A stretch of DNA of 64,000 bases from Actinokineospora pegani (GCF_009745975.1 NZ_WHOL01000063.1:44365-108364); one strand, 5' to 3'; counted from the stretch's first letter, positions 45,774 to 57,865 are shown. Translations and numbers: made by a program. The notes: generated by a model from the sequence alone, not told the origin.

Positions 45774-46771
45774 CGCAGCTCCCGACCGGTCAGGTGGATG
45801 AAGACGTCTTCCAGGCTCGGCGTGCCGATGGCCAGGTCGGCCACCTCGCACGACTGGTCGCCGAGGGAGCGCAGGACCGCGGGCAGCAGCGCGGCGGCCT
45901 CGTGGTCGCTGTAGAGGCGGTACTGGGCGACGGCGTCCGGCTCGGTCGCGGTCGCCTGCGGGGCGGCGTTGAGCCACTCGACCCGCTCCACGCCCGCGAG
46001 CGCGCCCAGCGCCGACTCGACCGCGGCCGGGTCGGCCCGGTGCAGCTTCACGGTGACGCTCACGGTCGTGCTGCCGGGCAGGGCCCTGGTCAGCGCGGCC
46101 GGGGTGTCCAGGGAGAGCAGCTTGCCGTGGTCGACGATGCCGATGCGGTCGCAGAGCTTCTCGGCCTCGTCCATGTCGTGCGTGGTCAGCACGACGGTGA
46201 CGCCCTCGCTCTTGAGCTCGGCCACCCGGTCGTGCACGAACAGCCGCGCCTGCGGGTCCAGCCCGGTGGAGGGCTCGTCGAGGAACATGACCCGGGGCTT
46301 GTGCATCAGCGCCCGCGCGATCATGACCCGCTGCGCCTGCCCCCCGGACACCATGTCGACCTTCGACTTGGCGCGGTCGGCCAGGCCCATCCGCTCGAGC
46401 AGCTCATCGGCCCGCGCGACGCGCTCGGCCCGCGCCATCCCGTGGTAGGCCGCGTGGAACAGCAGGTTCTGCCTGATGTTCAGCGACCGGTCCAGGTTGT
46501 TGCGCTGCGGCACCACGGCGAGGAGCTGCCGCGCCCGCTTGGCCTCCCGCACGACGTCGACGCCGTGCACCAGCGCCTGACCGCCCGTTGGCAGCACCCG
46601 GGTCGTGAGGACGCCGACGGTGGTCGTCTTCCCCGCGCCGTTGGGCCCCAGCAAGCCGAACACCTCACCCTGCCGGACGCTGAAACTCAGCCCGTCAACG
46701 GCGGGTTTGGGGTTCTTTTTGTACTGTTTGGCCAGTTCGATGACCTCGACCGCGCTCACGCGAGCCACCAT
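45770..46771 (-). CDS. ABC transporter ATP-binding protein (DrrA-like)
   Basis: A 333-residue ATPase. Walker A GLLGPNGAGKTTTVG (about 38-52), the Q-loop region VVPQRNNLDRSLNIRQNL, signature MVSGGQAQRVMIARALMH and Walker B VMFLDEPSTGLDPQA are intact. The C-terminal about 90 residues (from ALPGSTTVSVTVKL to PSLEDVFIHLTGREL) form the regulatory extension with the final LEDVFIHLTGR motif common to DrrA-type exporters. The start at 46771 (ATG) is preferred; a GTG four codons later is also plausible. It forms an operon with the permease. Confidence 0.92.
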   Translation of the reverse strand: MVARVSAVEVIELAKQYKKNPKPAVDGLSFSVRQGEVFGLLGPNGAGKTTTVGVLTTRVLPTGGQALVHGVDVVREAKRARQLLAVVPQRNNLDRSLNIRQNLLFHAAYHGMARAERVARADELLERMGLADRAKSKVDMVSGGQAQRVMIARALMHKPRVMFLDEPSTGLDPQARLFVHDRVAELKSEGVTVVLTTHDMDEAEKLCDRIGIVDHGKLLSLDTPAALTRALPGSTTVSVTVKLHRADPAAVESALGALAGVERVEWLNAAPQATATEPDAVAQYRLYSDHEAAALLPAVLRSLGDQSCEVADLAIGTPSLEDVFIHLTGRELR

Positions 46772-46834
46772 AAACCCGCCCGGGCGGCCCCCACGCCACA
46801 ATTCGACCGGGTTCAGGGGCCCCTAAGTCCGGCG

Positions 46835-48277
<1,443 letters not shown>

Positions 48278-48295
48278 CTAGTGGCCCGTCCCCGG

Positions 48296-48898
48296 TCAGC
48301 CGCGATGAAGAGCGAGCCGGGCGCCGAACCCGAGCAGCGCGAGCCCGGAGACGGCGTCGGTGACCCGGCGGGCCAGCGGCCTGAGCAGCTTCTCCCGGAC
48401 CGCGGCCCCGAGCACGACGACGGCGAGCAGCCACGCGGTCCCGATCAGCGGCAGCGCCCACGCGTGGCCCATCCACGACCAGACTGACGCGTCCGGCCCG
48501 ACGAACTGGGGGAGCAGCGAGAGGTAGAAGACCATCATCTTCGGGTTGGTGATGTTGCAGAGGAAGCCCTGCCGCAGCCCCCGACCGGGCCCGGTCGGGC
48601 GGGCGGTCGGGTCGCACCGCCCGCGCCACGCCGACCGCAACGCCTGCGCGGCCAGGAACAGCAGGTAGGCGATGCCCACCCACTTCAAGGTCGTGAACAC
48701 CGGCTGGGACCGCACGACCAGCGTCCCGAGCCCGACCGAGACCAGCGTGGCCTGGACGAGCGAGGCGGTGCCGACCCCCACCGCGGTGGCGGCACCCGCG
48801 CCGGGCCCGCCCGCGACGGTGTTGCGCAGGGTGACGATGAAATCGGCCCCGGGAACGACCACCACCGCGAGGACGACCACCAGGAACTCCCAGCTCAC
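48296..48898 (-). CDS. LysE/RhtB family transporter
   Basis: A 200-residue membrane protein with about six helices. It has the family motifs VVVVPGADFIVTLRNTVAGG near the N-terminus, GIAYLLFLAAQALRS after helix 3 and FLCNITNPKMMVFYLSLLPQF in the middle. Members export amino acids or homoserine lactones. The GTG start lies four bases after GAGGAG and eight bases after the ligase gene, so the two are likely co-transcribed. Substrate not predictable. Confidence 0.9.
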   Translation of the reverse strand: MSWEFLVVVLAVVVVPGADFIVTLRNTVAGGPGAGAATAVGVGTASLVQATLVSVGLGTLVVRSQPVFTTLKWVGIAYLLFLAAQALRSAWRGRCDPTARPTGPGRGLRQGFLCNITNPKMMVFYLSLLPQFVGPDASVWSWMGHAWALPLIGTAWLLAVVVLGAAVREKLLRPLARRVTDAVSGLALLGFGARLALHRG

Positions 48899-48906
48899 AG
48901 CACTCC

Positions 48907-50427
48907 TCAGTTCCGCAGGGCCTTGAGGGCATCGATCGTGTCGGCCTCGGCCGGGGTCTTGTCGGGCCGGTAGCGCACGACCCGCGCGAAGCGCAGGGCG
49001 ATGGAGCCGGGGTAGCGGGGGCTGGACTGCACGCCGTCGAGGGCGATCTCCACCACCGGTTGGTCCTCGAGGTGCACCACCCAGTCGTCGCGGTGGGACT
49101 CGCGTTTCTGGAACTCCTCGGTCTGCCAGGCCAGGAGTTCGTCGGTGAGACCCTTGAAGGTCTTGCCGACCATGATCGGCGGCCCGCCGTCGGGGTCGCG
49201 GGCGCCGAGGTGCAGGTTGCTCAGCAGGCCGGCGCGGCGGCCGTGCCCCCACTCGGCGGCGAGGACGACGAGGTCGAAGGTGTGCACGGGCTTGACCTTC
49301 TGCCAGGCCTTGCCGCGCCTGCCCGCGGCGTAGGCCGAGTCGAGGCCCTTGACCATCACGCCCTCGTGGCCCGCGTCCAGCGCGGCGGCGGTCAGCTCCT
49401 CGGCCTGCTCCTGGGTCGGCTCGACCACGCCGGGGATGAGGTGGTCGCCCACGGCGGCGCGCAGGGCCTCGTTGCGCTCGCGCAGCGGGGAGTCGAGCAG
49501 GTCGCGGCCGTCGAGGTGCAGGCAGTCGAAGAAGTACGGCCGCAGCAGCAGGGCCGCGATCTGCTCCTCCTGCGTGCTGCCGAAGCGGGACATGGTCTCC
49601 TGGAACGGCCGGGGCTTGCCGTCGTCGCGCAATGCCAGCGTCTCGCCATCCAAAACGGTTGTGTGGCAGGGAAGTTGCTCAACCAGCGCCACCAGCTCCG
49701 GGACGCTCGCGGTGATGTCGCGCAGCGTGCGGGTGTAGACCGAGACCCGGCCCGGGGTCTTGTGCACCTGGATGCGCGCACCGTCCATCTTGTACTCGAC
49801 CAGACACGGCGACAGCGACTCCACCGCCTCGGCGAGCGAGGTCCCCGGCGAGGCCAGCATCGGCCGCACGGGCCGGTGCAGCTCCAACCCGAACCCCGCC
49901 AACGCCTCCGCGCCGCCGTCGAGCGCTGCCCGCGCTGTCGCGGGCAGCCGACCGGAGAGCATGAACGCGCGGCGCACAGCGGTCCCCGGCACGTCGGCGG
50001 CCCGGGCGATCGCGTCGAGCATGACGCCCTCCAGCGCGCCCTGCCGCAGCTCGCCCGTGAGCAGCGCGCGCAGGAACGCCTGCTCCCCGGCGGTCGCGCG
50101 GGCGAACAACCCACCCAGCACCTCGGCCCTGGCCGCCGCCGCCCCCTTGCCGGACGCCCGCGCGGTGGCCGTGAGAGCGTCGTCGACCTCCCCCACGGTC
50201 AACGACGCCCCAGACGCGGCCGACGGCGCCAGCGACGCCAACGTGCGCCACCCCGCCCCGATCCGCCCCTGCCTCGGCGCCCCGGACAGGAAGGCCACCA
50301 CGACTTCGACCTCATCGGCGGAGTCCGCGCGCCGCAACACCCCGGCGAGGGCGTCGACCTTCGCCAGGCGGGAACGGGTGGCGCCCACCTCGGCGGAGGT
50401 GGACGCGACCTCGGTCAGCGTCAGCAT
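48907..50427 (-). CDS. ATP-dependent DNA ligase (LigB-like)
   Basis: A 506-residue ligase with an N-terminal DNA-binding domain (about 1-190; ALLTGELRQGALEGVMLDAI), the nucleotidyltransferase domain with the adenylated Lys213 in VEYKMDGARIQVHK, and an OB-fold domain with motif V EGVMVKGLDSAY and motif VI-like ARVVRYRPDKTPAEAD. It is an accessory ligase, since bacterial replication uses the NAD-dependent enzyme. The length and layout match LigB of mycobacteria. The ATG follows ACCTCGGTCAGCGTCAGC with no clear ribosome-binding site. Confidence 0.93.
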   Translation of the reverse strand: MLTLTEVASTSAEVGATRSRLAKVDALAGVLRRADSADEVEVVVAFLSGAPRQGRIGAGWRTLASLAPSAASGASLTVGEVDDALTATARASGKGAAAARAEVLGGLFARATAGEQAFLRALLTGELRQGALEGVMLDAIARAADVPGTAVRRAFMLSGRLPATARAALDGGAEALAGFGLELHRPVRPMLASPGTSLAEAVESLSPCLVEYKMDGARIQVHKTPGRVSVYTRTLRDITASVPELVALVEQLPCHTTVLDGETLALRDDGKPRPFQETMSRFGSTQEEQIAALLLRPYFFDCLHLDGRDLLDSPLRERNEALRAAVGDHLIPGVVEPTQEQAEELTAAALDAGHEGVMVKGLDSAYAAGRRGKAWQKVKPVHTFDLVVLAAEWGHGRRAGLLSNLHLGARDPDGGPPIMVGKTFKGLTDELLAWQTEEFQKRESHRDDWVVHLEDQPVVEIALDGVQSSPRYPGSIALRFARVVRYRPDKTPAEADTIDALKALRN

Positions 50428-50468
50428 GACCCCATGGTGCGCCACGGGACTGACAATCACCGGACGAG

Positions 50469-50729
50469 CTAGTCGAGGTCTACGTCGATCCAATCCATCA
50501 CCGATGACAGGTAGTGCCCAACCACGGCGGACTGCTTGGGGGAGAGCACGACGCTGCGCCCCTGCCCATCGGTGATCGTCACATCCGGCATCCGCAGCGT
50601 CATCAGCGCCTCCGGGACGCCGTCGTGCCCCGGCACCCGCCAGGTGCGCTCCAGCGGCGCGTGTTTCATGATCGCGCGGTGCAGGTGCTCGGTGCTCGAA
50701 CTGTCTACTGTGGCCTCTTCTGGTCCCAT
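50469..50729 (-). CDS. Small hypothetical protein
   Basis: An 86-residue product without membrane segments, mixed alpha/beta in appearance (ALMTLRMPDVTITDGQGRSV, then KQSAVVGHYLSSVMDWID). I recognise no domain. It lies between the ligase and the second XRE regulator, divergent from the latter, and codon use fits its neighbours. It may belong to the regulator locus. A shorter start at the ATG in RAIMKHAP cannot be excluded. Confidence 0.6.
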   Translation of the reverse strand: MGPEEATVDSSSTEHLHRAIMKHAPLERTWRVPGHDGVPEALMTLRMPDVTITDGQGRSVVLSPKQSAVVGHYLSSVMDWIDVDLD

Positions 50730-50817
50730 GCCGACAGAGTGACCCGTTGCAAGCGGTGCACGCCATGGCCCAATTGAGTGATTGCGTATCGGACTGCGAT
50801 GCGGAGACCATCACGCC

Positions 50818-51669
50818 ATGCCAGGAAACTCGCACACGTCCGTGCGATCCCGCACCGTCGCAGCCGAGCTGCGCAAGTTCCGCGAGTCGCGCGGCCTGAG
50901 CTGCGCGGAGGTCGGCGAGAAGCTCGGCGCCTCCGCCAGCAAGATCAGCCGGATGGAGACCGGCCACAGCGGCTTGCAGGTGGAGGACGTCGCGGCCCTG
51001 CTGGGGTTCTACGAGGTCTCCGCGAAGAAGCGTACCGAGCTGCTGGACCTGCTCAAACGCGGGGACCAGAAGGGGTGGTGGGAACGCCAGGCCAACCTGC
51101 CGAGCATCTGGCGCGCGGTCATCGACTTCGAGAACAAGGCCACCAGAATCCAGAACTACGAGCCACTGATCGTCCCCGGCCTGCTCCAGACCGACGAGTA
51201 CGCGGCGGCGCTGCTGCGCGGAACCGAACCCACCTTGTCGGGTGCTGAGCTGGACAACCTCGTCGCCACCCGGATGGCCCGGCACAGCCTGCTCATCGGC
51301 CACCGGGCGCCGCAGTACGTGGCGTGCATCCACGAGTCGGCACTGCGCATCCCGGTGGGTGGTCCGAGCGTGATGGTTCGCCAGTTGCGGCGGCTGATCG
51401 ACCTGGGGGAGCGGGCGAACATCACCATCCGCGTGGTGCCTGCCAGCTCGGGCGCGCACTCGGGCCTGCGCGGGCCGTTCATGATCCTGGAGTTCGCCGA
51501 GGAACCCTCGCTGGTCTACATAGAGAACCAGGACACGGGATTGTTCCTCGAAGAGGAAGCCGATCTGGCCGGGTATCGACTCGCGCTGCGCAATATTCTG
51601 AGTGAGGCCGTTGCACCCGATGCAACAGAAGCGGCGTTGACGGCCTTGATCGCCGAGCTGACCAAGTGA
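50818..51669 (+). CDS. XRE-family regulator with DUF5753 domain (second copy)
   Basis: A 283-residue paralogue of the regulator at 6316. The helix-turn-helix is at residues about 12-65 (RESRGLSCAEVGEKLGASAS, then KISRMETGHSGLQ). The DUF5753 domain (about 95-275) has NYEPLIVPGLLQTDEYAAAL and ITIRVVPASSGAHSGLRGPF. The ATG at 50818 lies in MPGNSHTSVRSRTV. It is followed 11 bases later by a co-directional DUF397 gene, the standard arrangement for these pairs. Developmental or antibiotic control is the usual role, not shown here. Confidence 0.9.
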   Translation: MPGNSHTSVRSRTVAAELRKFRESRGLSCAEVGEKLGASASKISRMETGHSGLQVEDVAALLGFYEVSAKKRTELLDLLKRGDQKGWWERQANLPSIWRAVIDFENKATRIQNYEPLIVPGLLQTDEYAAALLRGTEPTLSGAELDNLVATRMARHSLLIGHRAPQYVACIHESALRIPVGGPSVMVRQLRRLIDLGERANITIRVVPASSGAHSGLRGPFMILEFAEEPSLVYIENQDTGLFLEEEADLAGYRLALRNILSEAVAPDATEAALTALIAELTK

Positions 51670-51680
51670 GAGGAGCGCGG

Positions 51681-51866
51681 ATGTCTGCGCTTGACCTGAG
51701 TACCGCGAACTGGCGCAAGAGCAGCCGCAGCAGCAACACCGGCAACTGCGTCGAGCTGGCCACGCCGAGCCCGGTGACGGCGATCCGCGACTCGAAGAAC
51801 CCGGACGGTCCGGCACTGGTGTTCCCGGAGTCCGCCCTGCCGTCCCTGCTCACCCACATCAGGTGA
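51681..51866 (+). CDS. DUF397 family protein
   Basis: A 61-residue DUF397 protein with ANWRKSSRSSNTGNCVELA (residues about 9-27), AIRDSKNPDGPALVF and a C-terminal helix. AGAGGAG precedes the ATG by eight bases. It is co-transcribed with the XRE-DUF5753 gene just upstream and probably is its small partner. Confidence 0.88.
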   Translation: MSALDLSTANWRKSSRSSNTGNCVELATPSPVTAIRDSKNPDGPALVFPESALPSLLTHIR

Positions 51867-52001
51867 CCCGGTGAGGTCGGGCCCCGGCCCGACCTCACCC
51901 CGCCGGGTGACGCGAGCCGATGCTTTTCAGAACCTGAGACACGTTCCCCTTCCGGCTTGTACGGTGGCCCCGAGTTCGTAGACCGTCACCAGGGGGCGCC
52001 G

Positions 52002-52385
52002 GTGTACATCGATGAGGGCGAGTTCACCTCGCTCGGAGCCATCGGCGCGTCGATGGACGCCTTCGCGGCCTCCGCCGCCGCAGGCCAGTTCGCCGTCAAC
52101 CAACAGGGCGGCGACGCCCTCCTCGCCGCCATCCGCAGGATGACCGACTGGATCGACAGCAAGCGAGGGCCGTTCGGACTCTTGGAGCAGGAGCCCCCAC
52201 TGGGCAGCAGCAACGCGGCGAAGGTGATGAAGCCGTACATGCAGCAGGTGGCCGTCGACCACCAAGGTTTCCTGACGCAACTGTACGCCCTCTATGATTC
52301 CTTGGTGAAGGCTGAACAGGCCATCATCAAGGCGATGGAAAACTACCGTCAAACGGACGAGGGAAATGCGGACGAACTTGCATGA
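52002..52385 (+). CDS. Small helical protein, candidate type VII secretion substrate
   Basis: A 127-residue product, helical throughout (QQGGDALLAAIRRMTDWIDS, MKPYMQQVAVDHQGF, LYDSLVKAEQAIIKAMENY). The C-terminal YRQTDEGNADEL fits the YxxxD/E secretion signal of type VII (ESX) substrates after a helix pair. The WxG hairpin itself is not evident. The GTG at 52002 has AGGGGG five bases upstream; a TTG 15 codons earlier is open. It is followed directly by a DUF3558 lipoprotein gene, a combination common in pseudonocardiads. No ESX machinery is in the window. Confidence 0.75.
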   Translation: MYIDEGEFTSLGAIGASMDAFAASAAAGQFAVNQQGGDALLAAIRRMTDWIDSKRGPFGLLEQEPPLGSSNAAKVMKPYMQQVAVDHQGFLTQLYALYDSLVKAEQAIIKAMENYRQTDEGNADELA

Positions 52386-52399
52386 AGGGTGAGTATCCT

Positions 52400-52981
52400 G
52401 TGAAGCGTGCCGTGTGTGCGGTGTCTGCTGTGTTGCTTTCGTTGACCATGGTCGCGTGTTCCGAGCGGACCCCGGGGCGTGCTGTCCCCGACCGAGGAAT
52501 GGACGGGACCGAGGGGTCTGGCGGGCCGGGTACGCCGTCCACATCAACCGACTCGTCGCCGAAGGGCGATAATCCGTTGATCTCTCTGGACCCGTGTACG
52601 TTGCCGACCCCGTCGATGAAGACGACGTTGGGGCTCACCAAAACGCCGCAGACCTTAACTCTTCCGTCTTCCAAATCCTGCTCGTGGCAGGTTGGGGATG
52701 GTGAGATTTCCAACCGGTTCAACTTCTCGATCGCCATTTTTCCGAAAACTGGGATCGATGATGTAGTCGCTGATGGTGAGAAGAAGCCGGTCACCGTTGG
52801 TTCTCGTCGCGCCATTCAATCTCTCCGTGCCGCCAGTGGTGTATGTGCGATATCGATCGAGGTGACGGCGACATCGCGGGTTGACATGCAGGCGACAGGG
52901 GCGGGCAGTAACGATGGTTCGCTGATCTGCCCCAAAGCGCTGGCGGCTGCCGAGTTGATTGAGCCCGAATTGCCGAAATGA
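52400..52981 (+). CDS. DUF3558 family lipoprotein
   Basis: A 193-residue exported lipoprotein. Its signal peptide (VKRAVCAVSAVLLSLTMVAC) ends in the lipobox MVAC, then comes a Pro/Thr/Ser-rich linker (about 25-60) and the DUF3558 domain: LDPCTLPTPSMKTTLGL, SCSWQVGDGE, then GVCAISIEVTATSRVDMQA and SLICPKALAAAELIEPELP. Four Cys residues of the domain should form disulfides. An ATG at 52382 overlaps the upstream stop, but in the decayed tandem copy that frame is closed at once while the GTG is kept, so I prefer the GTG at 52400. Confidence 0.85.
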   Translation: MKRAVCAVSAVLLSLTMVACSERTPGRAVPDRGMDGTEGSGGPGTPSTSTDSSPKGDNPLISLDPCTLPTPSMKTTLGLTKTPQTLTLPSSKSCSWQVGDGEISNRFNFSIAIFPKTGIDDVVADGEKKPVTVGSRRAIQSLRAASGVCAISIEVTATSRVDMQATGAGSNDGSLICPKALAAAELIEPELPK

Positions 52982-53000
52982 CCCACTGCCACCCCCGCGT

Positions 53001-53182
53001 GGCAGCAGCAACGCGGCGAAGGTGATGAAGCCGTATGTCGGCAAGCGGCCATCGGCCACCAAGGGGGGCCTGGCGCAACTGCTCGCCGTCTGTGATTCCT
53101 TGACCAAGCCGAAGAAGTCATCATGAAGGCGATGGAGAACTATCGTCAGGTGGACGAGGACAGTGCGGACAAGCTCGCATGA
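53001..53182 (+). pseudogene. Truncated, frameshifted copy of the type VII-like gene
   Basis: Starting at 53001, 35 bases are identical to 52203-52237 inside the intact gene, and the similarity continues to the stop. The copy lacks the 5' two thirds. It has lost one base near 53118, so that KPKKSS ends in TGA at 53125. The true C-terminus MKAMENYRQVDEDSADKLA continues in the next frame to 53182. No start or ribosome-binding site belongs to it. Confidence 0.8.
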
Positions 53183-53197
53183 TAGGGTGAAGTTCCT

Positions 53198-53783
53198 GTG
53201 GAGCGTGTCATGGTGTGTGCTCTGTTTGTCGCCTTGCTCTCGTCGACTGTGGGTGCGTGTTCCACGCAGACTTCAGGAAATGCTGTCGCCGACCAAGACG
53301 CGATCGCGACTGGGGGGTCCGATGGGGAGACAACAACTCCCGATTCGACCGACTCTTTCGCCAGGTGGGGAAAACTCGCTCGCTTCCGTCGACCCGTGTG
53401 AATTGTTGACTCCGTCGATAAAGGCTACCTTGGGGATTGTCGGGGCGCCGCAAACGCAGGGCGGCTCGACTTCCAAGTTGTGTCAATGGCGGGTCGACGG
53501 TGGCACGACTGCGACCAGTTATACTTATGGCGTTCCTGTTCTCTTCAAAAGTGGTATTGATAAGGTTGTCGCCGTCGGTGAGAAGAAGCCGTTGATGGTT
53601 AATTCGCGGCGCGGAATCCAGTCCTTGGGTGTGGGGGGCAGTGTCTGCGCGGTGTCGATTGAGGTCACGGCCACCTCGCGGGTGGAGGTGACGGGAACAG
53701 GGGCGGGCAGCAACGACGGTTCGCTGTTGTGCCCGAAGGTGCAGGCGGCGGCGGAGTTGCTCGAGCCCGAACTGCCGAAGTGA
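53198..53783 (+). pseudogene. Frameshifted second DUF3558 lipoprotein
   Basis: A GTG at 53198 opens a complete lipoprotein signal peptide (VMVCALFVALLSSTVGAC). The frame then drifts at about 53356-53362 and stops at 53401. The DUF3558 domain continues one frame over from GGENSLASVDPCELLTPS to AAAELLEPELPK at 53783, including the Cys residues and the GAGSNDGSLLCPK block of the intact neighbour. One extra base near GACTCTTTCGCC explains it. A sequencing error is the alternative to real decay. Confidence 0.78.
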
Positions 53784-53801
53784 CCGCCACCCCGCCCGGG
53801 A

Positions 53802-55193
<1,392 letters not shown>

Positions 55194-55283
55194 GTCCCCA
55201 GTTTGTCCCGGTTCCCCCGCTCGTGCTTGAGCGGTCCGCCACATAACGTGGATCACACCACCACCACGCGGAGGGCAGGGCGC

Positions 55284-56264
55284 ATGACCTCGCCGACCAT
55301 CACCGACGTCGACCTGTTGATCGTGGGCGCCGGACCCACCGGCCTCTACGCCGCCTACTACGCCGGGTTCCGCGAGCTGACCACCGCCGTGGTCGACTCG
55401 CTGCCGGAGGCGGGCGGGCAGGTCACCGCCATGTACCCGGAGAAGATGATCTACGACGTGGCCGGCTTCCCCGCCGTGCGCGGCCGCGACCTGGTCCAGG
55501 CACTGGTCGAGCAGGCCGACCGGTGGCAGCCCACCTACCTGCTGGGCCGCCGCGCGCACGCCCTGACCGAGGAGGGCGGCGCCTTCGTCGTGGGCTTGGA
55601 CGGCGGGGTCGCCGTGCGCGCCAAGGCCGTGCTCATCACCGCTGGGATCGGCGAGTTCACCCCGCGGCCGCTCCCGGCTGGCGACGGCTGGGTCGGGCGC
55701 GGGATGGTGCACTTCGTCCCCGAGCTGGAAGTCCACCGCGGCCAGGACGTCGTGGTCGTCGGGGGTGGCGACTCCGCGTTCGACTGGGCGCTGGCGCTGC
55801 ACCCGATCGCCCGGTCGGTGACCATCGTGCACCGCAGGGCCCGCTTCCGGGCCATGCCCGCGACCGTCCGGGAGGTCGAGGGCCTCGGCGTCCCGATCAT
55901 CACCGACGCCGAGGTCAGCGCGTTCCACGGGGAGCCGGACCTGGCGGCGGTCACGGTGACGGCGAAGGCGGGCGGAGCGCGGCGGCTGCCCGCGCAGGCC
56001 GTCGTCGCCGCGCTGGGGTTCACCGCCGACCTGGGTCCGATCGAGTCCTGGGGCCTGGAGATCGCCCACCGGTCCATCGCCGTGGACTCCACGATGCGCA
56101 CCGCGCGGGACCGCGTCTACGCCGCTGGCGACGTGGCCGCCTACTCGGGCAAGGTGAAGCTGATCGCCACCGGTTTCGGCGAGGCGGCCACGGCGGTCAA
56201 CAACATCGCGGTGGCGCTGGACCCGGCGGCGCACCTGTTCCCCGGGCACTCGAGCGGTGACTGA
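55284..56264 (+). CDS. Ferredoxin/flavodoxin-NADP reductase, thioredoxin-reductase-like
   Basis: A 326-residue FAD protein without the CxxC of thioredoxin reductase, so it belongs to the ferredoxin-NADP reductase type 2 group (YumC-like). The FAD motif [19 protein letters not shown] is at residues 10-28, the conserved [20 protein letters not shown] follows, the NADPH motif is [17 protein letters not shown], and the C-terminal FAD contact is [20 protein letters not shown]. It supplies or takes electrons from ferredoxin or flavodoxin. It is divergent from fumC, with 90 bases between the starts. Confidence 0.9.
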   Translation: MTSPTITDVDLLIVGAGPTGLYAAYYAGFRELTTAVVDSLPEAGGQVTAMYPEKMIYDVAGFPAVRGRDLVQALVEQADRWQPTYLLGRRAHALTEEGGAFVVGLDGGVAVRAKAVLITAGIGEFTPRPLPAGDGWVGRGMVHFVPELEVHRGQDVVVVGGGDSAFDWALALHPIARSVTIVHRRARFRAMPATVREVEGLGVPIITDAEVSAFHGEPDLAAVTVTAKAGGARRLPAQAVVAALGFTADLGPIESWGLEIAHRSIAVDSTMRTARDRVYAAGDVAAYSGKVKLIATGFGEAATAVNNIAVALDPAAHLFPGHSSGD

Positions 56265-56312
56265 CGATCACCTAGGTTCGGACGAACGGACTACAGAGTG
56301 AGGAGGAGTGGC

Positions 56313-56741
56313 ATGCTGCGGAGCTACATCGTCCGGTCGTGGTGGCGGCAATCGCTGCTCGTGGTGGCGGCCGTGGTGGCGCTGGTGTCGGTGGGGGTGC
56401 TCCTGGAGGTGGTGTTCAACGTCGCCACCCCCCTGCGCGCGGTCGTGCTGATCATCTTCGCGTCGATCGCAGGCAGGGTGCTGATCCGGCGCGGCTGGGT
56501 CTGGGTCGATCAGGGCGGCCTGGACATCGTCCCGGTGCTCGGCGCCAAGACCTGGGTGCCGTGGAACCAGGTCGTCGGGCTCGAGTACGAGCCGACGCGG
56601 TCGAGGCTGCCCGGTCGGGTCCCGGTGTTGCGCACGGTCGAGGGCGACCTGCCGCTGTCCGCGCTGTCGTTCGTCGGCGAGCCGCCGCGCAAAGTGCGAC
56701 GACTGGCCGAGACCGTGGCGCGGATGGCCGCGGCTGCCTGA
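56313..56741 (+). CDS. Membrane-anchored PH-like domain protein, hypothetical
   Basis: A 142-residue protein with two hydrophobic N-terminal helices (SLLVVAAVVALVSVGVLLEV and LRAVVLIIFASIAGRVLI). A C-terminal beta-rich part follows (about 75-142; VWVDQGGLDIVPVLGAKTWV and VGLEYEPTRS), resembling bacterial PH-domain membrane proteins. GAGGAGGAG precedes the ATG at 56313. No name can be given. Convergent to glpX. Confidence 0.72.
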   Translation: MLRSYIVRSWWRQSLLVVAAVVALVSVGVLLEVVFNVATPLRAVVLIIFASIAGRVLIRRGWVWVDQGGLDIVPVLGAKTWVPWNQVVGLEYEPTRSRLPGRVPVLRTVEGDLPLSALSFVGEPPRKVRRLAETVARMAAAA

Positions 56742-56756
56742 CGGCCCGCACGACGT

Positions 56757-56793
56757 CGCCGGAGGAGGCGGGCGGGCATGGCCCCCTCCGGCG
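56757..56793. terminator. Hairpin between the PH-like gene and glpX
   Basis: CGCCGGAGG (56757-56765) pairs perfectly with CCTCCGGCG (56785-56793) around a 19-base loop, between convergent stops at 56741 and 56807. Confidence 0.5.
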
Positions 56794-56806
56794 CGCCGGA
56801 CACCGG

Positions 56807-57865
56807 CTACGGCAGCGGCGGGTACTCCTCGTCGACCTGGTCCTGGCGGTCGAAGTCCACAGTGGAGTACTCGCGGAGCTTGGTGAGGCGGTGGAAGCCG
56901 TCGATCATGCGCACGGTGCCGGACTTGGAGCGCATCACGATCGACTGGGAGGTGGCGCCGCCGGAGCGGTAGCGCACGCCGCGCAGCAGGTCGCCGTCGG
57001 TGACGCCGGTGGCGCAGAAGAACACGTTGTCGCCGGTGACCAGGTCGTCGGTGAGCAGGACCCGGTCGAGGTCGTGACCCGCGTCGACCGCCCGCTGGCG
57101 CTCCTCGTCGTCCTTGGGCCACAGCTTGCCCTGGATCGCGCCGCCCATGCACTTGAGCGCGGCGGCGGCGATGATGCCCTCCGGGGTGCCGCCGATTCCG
57201 AGGAGCATGTCGATGCCGGTTGTCGGGCGGGCCGCGGAGATCGCGCCCGCCACGTCGCCGTCGGAGATGAAGTGGATGCGCGCGCCCGCCTCGCGCACGT
57301 CCTTCACGATCGCCTCGTGCCGGGGCCGGTCCAGGATGCACACCGTCACGTCGGAGACGTCGGTGTCCTTGGCCTTGGCCACCCGGCGGATGTTCTCGGC
57401 CACCGGGGCGGTGATGTCGACGACGTCGGCGGCCTCCGGGCCGACCGCGAGCTTCTCCATGTAGAACACCGCGGACGGGTCGAACATCGCCCCGCGCTCG
57501 GCCACCGCCAGCACCGCCAGCGCGTTCGGCATGCCCTTGGCCATCAGCGTCGTGCCGTCGATCGGGTCGACCGCGACGTCGCAGTCCGGCCCGTCGCCGT
57601 TGCCGACCTCCTCGCCGTTGAACAGCATGGGCGCCTCGTCCTTCTCGCCCTCGCCGATCACCACGACCCCGCGCATCGACACCGTGCCGATCAGCTTGCG
57701 CATGGCGTCGACCGCCGCGCCGTCACCGCCGTTCTTGTCGCCGCGCCCGACCCACCGGCCCGCCGCCATCGCCGCGGCCTCGGTCACCCGCACGAGCTCG
57801 AGTGCCAGGTTGCGATCGGGCGCCTCCCGGCGGCGGACGTTGGCGCTGGGGGTCTGCGAACTCAT
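56807..57865 (-). CDS. glpX: Class II fructose-1,6-bisphosphatase
   Basis: A gluconeogenic enzyme of 352 residues of the GlpX type. Metal and substrate motifs are [33 protein letters not shown] and [16 protein letters not shown] (the lithium-sensitive phosphatase motif), with later [20 protein letters not shown]. The ATG at 57865 has GGGAGG six bases upstream, and the longer frame is rejected for lack of similarity. M. tuberculosis has only this class as its essential FBPase (Rv1099c), and the neighbours fumC and the DUF4245 gene agree with that region. Confidence 0.95.
   Translation of the reverse strand: MSSQTPSANVRRREAPDRNLALELVRVTEAAAMAAGRWVGRGDKNGGDGAAVDAMRKLIGTVSMRGVVVIGEGEKDEAPMLFNGEEVGNGDGPDCDVAVDPIDGTTLMAKGMPNALAVLAVAERGAMFDPSAVFYMEKLAVGPEAADVVDITAPVAENIRRVAKAKDTDVSDVTVCILDRPRHEAIVKDVREAGARIHFISDGDVAGAISAARPTTGIDMLLGIGGTPEGIIAAAALKCMGGAIQGKLWPKDDEERQRAVDAGHDLDRVLLTDDLVTGDNVFFCATGVTDGDLLRGVRYRSGGATSQSIVMRSKSGTVRMIDGFHRLTKLREYSTVDFDRQDQVDEEYPPLP

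Noticed and set aside
44009-46771. Secondary-metabolite cluster around the ABC-2 exporter
   Set aside because: No biosynthetic enzymes are adjacent; the neighbours are a secreted lipase and housekeeping-type genes.
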